In this document: positions 46,884-56,772 of the stretch, piece after piece
Position numbering within the stretch: the stretch's first letter is position 1
Layout: the number at the start of each line of letters is the position of its first letter
Source: Liquidambar formosana
Taxonomy: Eukaryota > Streptophyta > Magnoliopsida > Saxifragales > Altingiaceae
Assembly: GCA_039720395.1 (NCBI GenBank)
Contig: CM077834.1
Span: 5,724,607-5,788,606 of the forward strand
Reading direction: 5' to 3'
Length of the DNA: 64,000 nt
Program-made: the position numbers and the translations under genes
Notes under the pieces: generated by a model
Told to the model about the DNA's origin: nothing
Seen by the model: the letters and a program-made list of their open reading frames with translations, nothing else
Databases searched by the model: none

Positions 46884-47165
46884 CAAGGTTTTATAAAATA
46901 ATAAAAAATAAAAAGATTTTATGAAAATTGGATGTGTTGTCTATTAGTAAACATCATTTTAAATAGTTTTCCAGAAAAACCTTTTTTTTAGGACTTTTTG
47001 GTTATTTACAAGTCTATGCCTTATTTTTTTGCCAAAAAGTCCACTTAAACATTGGATTTTGGTAAAAAAATTTATCTTACAAAATTGTTTAAAATGATGT
47101 TTTTTGATGTATTTCGTGGTCAATTTTCATAAAAACCTTTTATATTTTTCATAAAACCTTGAAAC
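46884..47165. mobile_element. Foldback MITE, GCTATTGCCACC family, copy 3 (partial)
   Basis: The inner part of the family is clear: CAAGGTTTTATAAAATAATA, AAACATCATTTTAAA, GGACTTTTTGGTTATTTACA, then the mirrored CCAAAAAGTCCACTTAAA and TTTTCATAAAACCTTG. The CCACCACATAAA ends are missing or unrecognisable. A smaller piece follows at 48040-48095. Confidence 0.7.
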
Positions 47166-48452
47166 ACTAAAATAAGTAGGGTTGCAAATACAATAAGGGG
47201 TGTCGATAGCCGGCCCAAAGGATTTTAGGTTGTAACAATCTACTGGCCCAGCACAGTGAAGGGGCTGATACCGGATCAATAGAAGAGTCAGATGGTCATC
47301 TTCAGGGCCCATTGCTAAATTTTGTGGAGAGGAGGTATTGTGAAGGGAAAAAATATATCAACAATTTGCTAGTCGAAAAATCAGCGAGTAAACTTACTAA
47401 AAATGATGTGGTACAATTTGAGCATTTTGGAAATTATTAGAGAAATATTTAAAATATTTAGAAATAATTTGAGAACTATTGAAACACGATGGATAAATTC
47501 GGCTTTCTTTTGTTTGATGAAAAATCCGGGATAAATTTGGGATATTGTCGAGAAGTCTTACTATTGGGAAACAAAGGTAAGGAGAAAGGGGAGAGATTTG
47601 TGGATGCAAAGGAATACCTCTCAACTGAGTTTTGGTTTCCATTTGCAATATCAGTCTAATTATTTTGTGGTGCCTGAAAAAGGCTTAAGTGGTGAACTTT
47701 TTTGGAATGATAATGGGTGTCATGTTGAGATTTTAGGCTCAAATTCTCGTTCTATCCATGCTCGTATTTCTGATTTCTATTTAAAGTATGAATCACATCT
47801 ATCGTGTGGATATTGACATCCAAAACATTTTAACAAAAAAATTTATTTGGCAAGATTGATGCCTTGGTGAGTGGAATTTATATACATGATGGAGTTTTAT
47901 TATAAATAGAGTTCCGCTTTGGAAGAATTTTGTTTTCTTAGGAAAACAATTCGATTTTTGAAAACAATTTGGTACTTAAACTTTCAAAGAAAGTCCAATT
48001 CCAATTCCAAAACCATCAAAGTTGGGCACACTAGTAGATTATGTGGTCAATTTTCAGTAGAATATTTTCATATTTTCTGTAAAACCTTGATAAATTAAAT
48101 TTGGTGGGGTGTGCAAACAAAATAAAGGAGTTGTAATAACCGCTCCCAAATAATAGTAGGGCTTTTTGGGCCGGAGTTTGAAAAGCCCTTATGTAGGGCC
48201 CAAACAAGTAAGATGCCAAGCTAGGGTATTAGTGCTGACTGCTGAGAAGGCGGATGAGGCCGTTGAGTTGGGCTTCGCCCAAAAAGATTAAAGGGGACAG
48301 GCTTTCGATGGCAGTGGGAACTAGGGACCAAGGCCTGAAAAGATTTTAAGTTGTCATAAACTACTGGCCCAAGAGTTTGAAAGGACCAGATCTCTATTTT
48401 TCGGCTAAGGGCAAGAACGTAAGAAGGCAAAAGGAGGAATTGGTTCCAGACC

Positions 48453-48942
48453 AAGAAGCACGGACACGGACATGTGATACAGTTATGACACGACATAGAT
48501 ACTATGACATGGTAATTCCTAAAAAACCCAAGACACGACACAATAGGGATACGGCAATAAATAAATAAATATATATATATTTTTCCAATTGAAAGATAGA
48601 GTTTAAAAAAAAAGAATCACATAACAAGCAAGACATTCATAAGTTATAATGAGACATAAGTATACAACAAAAAGAATTTTTGGGCTTTTGCAAAAGCACC
48701 CATCAATTGTTTAAAATTACTAAAATTAGCCCTTTTAAAACAATTTAAATTTCTATTTTTTACCCCGCTGTGTCCCTCTCGTGTCCAAAATTAATCTAAT
48801 TTTTTTATTTATTGGACACGCACGGGAAGTGTCCGACACGTGTCGAAGGCGTGTCCGTGTCCGACACATGTCGAAGGCGTGTTCGTGTCTGACACGTGTT
48901 GGATACGGACATGGCACCATTTTAGCCGTGTCCGTGCTTCTT
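48453..48942. mobile_element. Mutator-type MITE with GTGTCCGACACG repeats
   Basis: The ends AAGAAGCACGGACACGG and CCGTGTCCGTGCTTCTT are inverted repeats. The flanks TGGTTCCAGACC (48441-48452) and TGGTGCCAGATC (48943-48954) match at 10 of 12 positions, fitting an aged Mutator-like target duplication. The right half holds about three copies of a GTGTCCGACACGTGTCGAAG unit. No coding sequence. Confidence 0.75.
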
Positions 48943-49027
48943 TGGTGCCAGATCAATAGAAAAGTTAGTAATCTTCAAATTGCTGAGTTTTATGGAGATA
49001 AGGTCTGGAGGTTGGGGAATTATTTAT

Positions 49028-49105
49028 TTTTTTTGGTACAATGGGAGGGATTCAAACTCTTAACCTATCCTACTCTTATCTTTTATCCCCAATAAATAAA
49101 TAAAA
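49028..49105 (-). mobile_element. Small SINE-like element, copy 1
   Basis: On the minus strand, GTTAAGAGTTTGAATCCCTC resembles a B box followed by CCATTGTACC and a run of A. It is related to 52605-52705 and 60181-60295. Confidence 0.45.
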
Positions 49106-49613
49106 ATAACTCATAAGCCCATTATTCACAATATTTCCCTGATTTATTTACAATTTTTTTTCTAAATAACTCCCGAATTATGACCTATTTCTATGCCGAA
49201 TAATTACTGAACCTCCAAAAACATAATTAAAATAGGGAATAGGCTGTCACATACTATCTTTTTTTTATTTTATTTTAATGCATTCTTATAGTTTAGGAAT
49301 GACAAAGAACGCATGGTGTTGTGTTGCAACAAGATATTAGGGACCCTGTTACGTTGTGCTTGACCCTTTAAACCACAACTAACCCATCAATCGTCACCAT
49401 CCATGTATAAAACACTACCATAATTCACATTAATTAAGTAATTAACCATATGATAGCAATATGATACTTACGCAACAAAAATGAAAGATATTAAACCACG
49501 AAATTACAAGATGATTTCTTCCTAACAAAGGTAAAATGAAAACAATTACAACACATAATCTTGTGAACATAAATCCTTAAGAGAGAGAGAACATACAGCC
49601 ACACCCTAAACAA

Positions 49614-52600
49614 TCATCGTCCGTCATCAAATGCCAATAGGACTTGCTTCCTTATGGTATCATACTTTGCCACATTACTACCAATACTAGCACTAAAAGT
49701 GTCAGATAGTTCATCAAGCACAACCTTAGTCTCTCCTGCCTTTGTCACATCTTGCTTCTTCATTGCTTTCAATTCCTCTAGCTCCATTGCTACTTCTTTC
49801 ATAGTGGGTCTTTCCTCCCTTTTTACTGATAAGCATCTCTCTGCTAACATAGCAACTTCTTTAAGCTGATCAAGATTTTCCTCATTTAGCACTTGATTGT
49901 CAAGAATTTCAGACAAGCAATCCTCTTTCAGCGAAGAAATAAAATATGTTGCTAAATTTCTATCTTCTTCAGGCCTTTTAAAGGAAAGTGCCATCTTTCC
50001 TGTTAGTAACTCCACGAGGACAACCCCAAAGCTATAAACATCACTCTTTTCCTGTCAATTGGCTTGTATGGAAGTATTCAGGATCCAAGTATCCAAGTGT
50101 CCCTTGTACTAGTGTTGTTATTTGAGACTTATCCAGCGGAATCAACTTTGAAGCACCGAAATCAGAGACTTTTGCAATGTAATTGTCATCCAGGAGTATG
50201 TTAGTAGTCTTCACATCTCTATGAATGATTGGAGTAGAAGCTGCAGAGTGCAAATACGAAAGGGCTCCTGCAGTTTCTGTTGCTATCCTTAATCGAGTTT
50301 CCCATGGAATTGAATGGCATTCATTATGTATATGTTCAAAGAGGGTACCATTGGTTACAAATTCAAAGACTAATAAGGGAACTTGAGTCTCAAGGCAAAA
50401 TCCCAACAGTTTTACGACATTCCTATGGTTGATTCGGGAGAGAACAACCAATTCATTGATAAACTTTTGAACTTGGCTCTCATCTCCTATTTTGGATTTC
50501 TTAATGGCAACTGTTGTGTTATCTGGTAATATTCCTTTGTAAACTGTTCCATGGCCTCCTCTGGCCTATGACTCTACTTTCATGGTAGTTGTTTGTGGCC
50601 TTCTTGAGTTCTTCTGCAGTAAATATTTTAGCTCCACCTTCAACAGATCCTTCATGTTTGGAAAGTTGTTGTTGTAACATAAGGCCACCATTTTGCTGAA
50701 AGAATTTTTCCCTGAGTTTGGTGAGTTTTCTTCGCTTGAGTCCCCAATATGACCATGAACTTCCTAGCAGTAGAACTATAACGCTTATGCAAACACCTGT
50801 GTATAAAAAGGATTAAATAAATATTAAAATATCACCACCGAGTAAAAAAAAAAAAAGGTTTTGCTTAGAATTCTAGTCATTCTTGACATAGAAGTATTTC
50901 CTTGCTCTCCTACATTGGTTGTTGACAATGTCTAAGATGAACCTTTAAGACAACGTTAGACACCTTTTTAGTGAGGTGTCTTTTGAGGTTAGGGCCTGAA
51001 AAGATTAATCCGTGAGACTAGCTAGTGGACTAAGCCAAAACAAACAAGTACATCGAAGTGGGGGTTAAGACACATTTAACAGGTTTTAAGTTTAAGCAAC
51101 CCCCAAAACAAAAGATTTGGTAGAATTATAATATGTTGATTAGTGCTTATTACATGTTACCAGAAATGCAAAGCAAAAAGTCATATTGTCAGTTTTTTTC
51201 CTCAAAATAAAAAATTCAAGTTAAAAAGAGCAGAACCGAGAATATAAAGGAAAGAAGACTGCAACTCATTATTCTTCTCCTCCTAAACATTTTTTCCCCC
51301 CTAGTCTTTACCTTTCGTTAAACTTTTCTTTCTTCTTGGGGGGTTTGAGACAACAAATGTAAATTGAAGCAAGATTTAGGTGTAGAACTTGCGCGGCCCA
51401 TTGGACCCACCAAGAATCGAAGGGCTTTGGATTCAAAAAACATCAGAACTTCTTTACCAAAAAACATCAGAATCCACACAAACATAGTAACATAAGTTAG
51501 TGTGGATTCGACAAATTTAATTAAACTGACCCACCAAGAACTTGTGCGGCCATTGGACCCACCAATTTTACTCTCTCTCTCTCTCTCTGTCTCCCTCTCT
51601 TTTTTTTTTTTTTTTTTTGCTAAGGACAATTTTACTCTCAGCTTTTATTTAAAAACACTTAGTATCCATCTGACACTTTTTACTGTTTCGTCAATAAACT
51701 GTTTTGTTTTCTGACAAAAAATAATCATATACAATGCAAATGATCCACTCATAACATTTTTAGAATGAAAATGCTTCGGTAATAAAGACAATTTCACCAT
51801 TTTACCAACATATAATAAGGGTATATATGCTTGTAAAATCATCATTTTCGTTACCACCATAAGAGTTAAATACATTCTTTAAACACAAATATGTTGAAGT
51901 GTTTAAAAATAAAATAGAAAGAATGCTAAGTATTTACGGGAGGAAGATTCGAAGCTAGACCCTAAACTAGTCACACCCCAAACCCACTTGGTACCACTAG
52001 TCTATGAGGGCCAGTGGTGGCTTTCAACTACTTTCATGCCCTTATTCCATCCTCCTCACATAACTACAGGCTCTTTTCCCTAAATGGTAGGTTTTTTAGG
52101 CTTTATTCCAACTTTGGTGTGATTTTAAACTTTATTCCCAAACAGCAATAAATCGTGGTTGCTAACCACGATTTTAATAAAATCGTGGTTAGCAACCACG
52201 ATTTTAGCTTTGGGTGTACAACCAGGATTTTGAACTTAATTCCCAAACAGCGATAAATCGTGGTTGCTAACCATGATTTATCGCTGTTTGGGAATAAAGT
52301 TCAAAATCACACCAAAATTGGAATAAAGTCTAAAAAACCTACCATTTAGGGAAATGAGCCCATAACTACACAAGTGACAGACTATGTAGTGGACACTGCA
52401 ATAATTTTTCTAACGTTCAAAACTCAAGATCATACTAATTTTAAATGACCAGATAATTGATATTTCATAAATCTTAACTATAAAATTATTTTTTCAAATA
52501 TGTAAGTTTTGTTTTTGGTCTGTAAATAATATTTTATCAGTATTAAGAGTATCTTTCATGACATTAACAAACATTGTAAAAGAACATATATATAACGGAA

Positions 52601-54253
52601 ATTTTTTTTTTTTTTTTTGGGTACAATGAGAGGGTTTCAAATCCCTAACTTATCATATTTTTACCCTTTACTCCATCTTCCCTCACTACTAAACTAGTCC
52701 CGTAACTTCAATGAAGATGCTTTTCTTTTCCAAAAGTTTTCCTTTCTCAATTTTGAATCTAATTAATACGGCAATGGCTTTCAGGGAAACAGTGGAAAAA
52801 TTAAGGGGGCATATTTTGCTTCAAAATAAAAAAAGAGATGTGATGTACTCCATACACGTTATTCCTAATATCCAAGAAGCCTAGCATTAGTACTCAAGGT
52901 GGGGTGTAGAAAATACACTTACCAAGGGCAACCTGAATCGCTTTTAATGGATTTGAATTCGCAACACATCCATTTCCAAGTCTTTTACCATCCCCATGGT
53001 AACCCTTGGGACAATGACAAAAATAATTCCCCACTCCATTAACACACTGTGCTTTTTGGACACACTGGTTCAAGCTTGAGCTCTCACACTCGTCAATGTC
53101 TGGAAGATAAACAAGTCAATTAAAAAGAACAAAAGCCCATCACAAAACTAAGCTAGAACTTGTAAGTAATACAATCCAAATTCGCAATGAAACCAAACAA
53201 AGAGAATGAAATGAAATATATACTCCATCTATATATATATATATATAAAAGATGAAAGTCAGGAGAGCACGTGTGATACCCGCATTGGGGTTTATAATAC
53301 CTCATGCATTAGTGGGTTATAGGATACATTGAGCAAATGCAGAGGTATAACGTGCTCACATGACCGGGATTGTTACCTTGGCAATCATGGAGATACGGGT
53401 TCCCCTGGTAGCCTTTCCGGCACTGGCAACGATAACCGTATCCGTTGTGGTTTTCACGGCACTCAGTAGTACTGTTTCCTCTACATGCATAAGTGGTCTG
53501 ATTCCTTTGAGCTATTTGGCATGACGTCTCCTTCCCAACAGCCCAATCAAGCACCAACGGAAGCTTATCTTTGCTCCGTAGTTTATGAACATAATCTGCC
53601 GAAAATTTGAACTCTTTTTTCTCAACTACAAAGGCATAGCTACAAGAATTGGAACCCCATGTATCCGAGTGACCGCTGCTAGTGTTTGATAATGTCATAC
53701 TAATACCCCAGAGTCTTTTAGGGATGGCCATCTCGCAACAGCCATTGCCTGAGCAAGACTCGTCTTCATAGTTAATGGTGTCGCAAAACAACTTGCACTC
53801 TGTCGAGTAGTAGTCGCCGTCTCTGAAACCAGTGATGCCCGCAGAAGTGTCACAACCGATGGCGAAGAATTTGTTGTGGGTATTAGAGATGAAGAATTTA
53901 GACAAGGCCCAGTCTTGTGGTGGGCTGTTCAATTGTGTATCTTTGGGATTAGAACAGAGGCGGCCGATGAGCTGCAAGATCCGCAGCTGACCGTCGAGCG
54001 AAATGCTGGTAACCTCCCAGTCGGTCGTCCTAAAGAACGGTTTGGGAGGGTTGAGTGAGTGGTTGCAAGTGATGAGGAAGGATTCATTTAGGTAACAGCC
54101 TTCCTTGGTGCCGAATGGGTATGGGATACTTACATTCCCACATCTGTCGGGGCATCCGGGCTTGGAATATTGCGATGTTGCTGCTGGTGCTGCAGTGGTT
54201 GCTAAGACCAACCCAACCAGCAGGAGTTGCAGAAGCATTCCGTTTGAAACCAT
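49614..54253 (-). CDS. Wall-associated receptor-like kinase, gene G (two frameshifts)
   Basis: A plasma-membrane receptor kinase of the WAK/WAKL class, expected to sense pectin fragments at the cell wall and signal through a cytosolic Ser/Thr kinase. Exons are 54253-53377, 53099-52923 and 50796-49614, with phase 1 introns. Exon 1 encodes a signal peptide (residues 1 to about 27), a galacturonan-binding GUB_WAK domain ([15 protein letters not shown]) and an EGF-like repeat ([16 protein letters not shown]). Exon 2 encodes a calcium-binding EGF repeat ([18 protein letters not shown]). Exon 3 has the membrane helix ([11 protein letters not shown]) and kinase with [26 protein letters not shown] and DPEYF. 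Two one-base insertions break exon 3: one in the glycine-rich loop (plus strand near 50560, CCTCCTCTGG) and one after FHTSQLT (near 50052, TTTTCC). Discounting both gives 744 residues, normal for the family. Gene H has intact sequence at both sites. Either a recent pseudogene or consensus errors. Confidence 0.88.
52069..52360. mobile_element. Mutator-type foldback MITE in the intron of gene G
   Basis: A perfect 10-bp target duplication, CATAACTACA (52059-52068 and 52361-52370), flanks 292 bp. The ends are GGCTCTTTTCCCTAAATGG and, in complement, GGCTCATTTCCCTAAATGG. The inverted arms extend for about 100 bp on each side, and the centre adds nested palindromes of AATCGTGGTTGCTAACCACG. Transcribed with the intron, it would fold into a long, nearly perfect hairpin. 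Confidence 0.88.
52605..52705 (-). mobile_element. Small SINE-like element, copy 2
   Basis: On the minus strand: GGACTAGTTTAGTAGTGAGG, then GGGATTTGAAACCCTC (B-box-like), then TACCC and a run of A. It resembles a short tRNA-derived element of about 100 bp. No clear target duplication was found. Confidence 0.5.
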
Positions 54254-54480
54254 TTTGATGAGATGTTTTCGCAGATGACTTCCCTATGGATATCGATGCT
54301 GGACCTGTTAATAACTACTTTGTAGAATAGAACTCCAACCTCTTCTTCTTTTCATTTTTTTTTTCCTTCACAAACGATGGAAGAGATTGTATTATTAGGG
54401 AGTAATAGAAAAGGGCAAGTACCTGGAAGACTCACCCATCATTCATATATAATAATGATATAATAATGAGAAAGTTAAGT
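54254..54480 (-). promoter_or_regulatory. Upstream region of gene G
   Basis: A CT-rich leader-like stretch lies directly upstream of the start codon. A TATATATGAATG motif on the minus strand about 190 nt upstream is a TATA candidate. The evidence is position and composition only. Confidence 0.3.
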
Positions 54481-55830
54481 CAACATATGATATACGGAGT
54501 AATAATGAGAAAGATGGACCTATCAGAAGACTTAAGGCAGAGTACTAATTCATAGATATGATGACAGATGGACATGTGAGAAGACTTTGATTGAATGGGA
54601 GAATCCAAGGAATATTCTCACGGTGTTTCGTGGGCAACAACAAGCCAACACAGACGGAACTAAAGCAGGGCCTGAGGGCCATGGCTATCCCAAAATTCCA
54701 AATTTTCCATGTGCCAATTGTGACTTTCACCTTACAATTTCCACAAAATTTTCTCACGGTAGTTCGGCGCAATAGACTAATGATCCCTCCCAATCAGTAC
54801 AGTGGTCGCTCCGTGAAATAAGCGACTTATACCAATCAGCATGGGAGAGTATCCACTCCAGTTGGTTCTTCTCCAGTGTACAGCTTAAAATGCCTCAATA
54901 AAATCCAACTGTTCTCAAGACGACATATCATACATGCCTTAAGTAAAAAATAAAATAAAATAATTCAAACTTTCCTTTGTAACTTTGACTTCCAAAATCC
55001 CTAACGACATCAAGATCTCATCTGGTATGATCACTTTGCTCCAACTCCACGATCGAGGTCCGGTGACTATTCGATCTACAACATTAGAACAATCCTTGAC
55101 TACACCATTTGCGGTGATGGTTTTTCGCAGCCAAACGTACCTTCGCCTCCAGAAGGGAACGCCCATTTGCCGCCTTTGATAATCTAAGAAATTATAGATT
55201 GGAAGGACGTCTCCTATACCAAGTTTATGATTGTTTTCTCGATTGTTTATGTAATTGTTTTATGTTTGCATTTAAGATATGCAAAAACCCTCGCTTGTGA
55301 TGGGTTCTTGCAGAGATGAGAAATATAAATTGTTGTTTTGGGGAATTAGTATATGCTTTTCCTTTGATTCTGAGAGTGGGATTTTGTAATCATTCCAGTA
55401 TTTGTTTAATAGTTTAAGAAGAAGTAAATTAAAGAATTTTTCTTATTTGCTGCTTGTGTGATGGGTTTGTGGAAACAGTTTTTTTCCCCCGAATCAGAGC
55501 GGTTTTTTGGATTGTTGCCTCTGTGGTGGTTGGAGAATTTTCCATTTTCCTTCATCTCCAGTAGATGAGAGAGACATAGATTATTGTATGCGTATGGTTT
55601 GGTACTTTAACGTCATTAGAAAACGCCATTATTGGGAAATATTGGGTGTTGAAGTCATTAAAAATCTTGAATGATGTGGCGGGCTGTAAGCTGATAGATC
55701 TCATTCGGCTGTCGTGAGCCGCAAACTGGAACAGACTGGACAGTATGAGGACTGGAGAGGATCCTAACCCCAATCAGCACAGTGGTCGCTCAGTCAAATA
55801 AGCAACTTATACCAAAAAAATAAGGGAGGG
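54481..55830. other. Intergenic DNA with dispersed repeats
   Basis: A repeat containing CAGTRGTCGCTCMGT and AATAAGC.ACTTATACCA occurs near 54790-54835 and 55770-55815, with a third copy near 56450-56495. A comparatively GC-rich block at 54985-55180 gives a 75-codon minus-strand frame that I do not recognise. Confidence 0.45.
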
Positions 55831-56225
55831 GTTATTGCCACCATGTAAATTAATCTAAATCCTTCTTAATTTATATTTTTAAGGTTTTATGGAAAATTTA
55901 AAATGTTTATATGAAAATTAGCCACTTTATTTACTAGAAAACATCATTTTGAATAACTTTGTAAAAAAAAGTTTTTCAAAAATCTATCATTTAGGTGGAC
56001 TTTTTGTCTATTTATAATCTCTATTTCATTTTTCATGAAAAATGGCAAAAAATTCTACTTAAATAATAGATTTTGGAAAATATTTCTTTAATAAAATTGT
56101 CCGGAATGATATTTTCTAATAAACTATGTGATTAGTTTTTGTAGAAACTTTTTATATTTTTCATAAAACCTTAAAAAAATGTAAATTAGATGGGGGTTTA
56201 AAGTATTTTATGTGGTGGCAATAGC
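55831..56225. mobile_element. Foldback MITE, GCTATTGCCACC family, copy 2
   Basis: It begins GTTATTGCCACCATG and ends TTATGTGGTGGCAATAGCC. It is palindromic about its centre (GGTGGACTTTTTG against CAAAAAATTCTACTTAAA) and collinear with 19811-20207 over its full length, with many substitutions. Confidence 0.85.
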
Positions 56226-56610
56226 CTAGCCCAAAAAATAAAAGGCAAGAATAAATATAGTAATATACAGACACTTACCCTTATGAATCAAACCGAATTG
56301 TTTGGATTGGATAAGAATTGAATTGAATTAATCGAACCGGTCCAATCCTCGAGTTTACCCAAACCGTGTGACTTTCACCCCTATTTTCATCATCCCATTT
56401 CCACAAAATTGCCTCTAGGCAGTTAGGCTCAATAGACCAATGCTCCCTCCCAATTAGCATAGTGGTCCCTCAATCAAATAAGCAACTTATACCAAAAGAG
56501 TAAAAGGCTAGAATAAATATACAAACACTTTCCCTTGTGCTTGTAATAATTCATCATTCATTACTACAATGCTACCACACATGCGCGTGCGCGCACACAC
56601 ACACACACAT

Positions 56611-56772
56611 GAGGGTAGAATAGTAAAATTAATGTTCATTCATTTATCTCACACACACATGAGGGTAGAATAGTAAAATTAATGTTCATTCATTTATCTC
56701 TTTCTCTCTCTCTCTCTCACACACACACACACGAGGGTAGAATAGTAAAATTAATGTTCATTCATTTATCTC
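56611..56772. repeat. 40-bp unit repeated three times with CA/CT spacers
   Basis: GAGGGTAGAATAGTAAAATT followed by AATGTTCATTCATTTATCTC occurs identically at 56611-56650, 56661-56700 and 56733-56772. The spacers are (CA)n or (CT)n(CA)n. Exact identity suggests recent replication slippage or unequal exchange anchored in the microsatellites. Confidence 0.95.

Larger units (their letters stand above)
45742..49613. other. Gene F upstream and intergenic repeats
   Basis: The stretch includes a poly-A run at 45981-46002, a possible leader exon of gene F (46422-46510), a foldback MITE copy (46884-47165) and a Mutator-type MITE (48453-48942). Blocks around 46600-46740, 47290-47650 and 47880-48215 recur near 60420-61200. 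A GGGCCCAAACAAG unit with a nearby CTATAAATAGAG-like motif occurs several times and may derive from an old LTR element. I see no gene. Confidence 0.5.
50797..52922 (-). other. Large second intron of gene G
   Basis: An intron of about 2.1 kb between the EGF exon and the kinase exon, from GTAAGT to TATACACAG. It contains a direct repeat of a GCGGCC.ATTGGACCCACCAA unit (51390 and 51548), a foldback MITE (52069-52360) and a SINE-like piece (52605-52705). Confidence 0.8.

Noticed and set aside
54939..55166. 75-codon minus-strand frame in a GC-richer block
   Set aside because: No recognisable domain and no splice-linked exons. Position upstream of gene G gives no reason to call it a gene.
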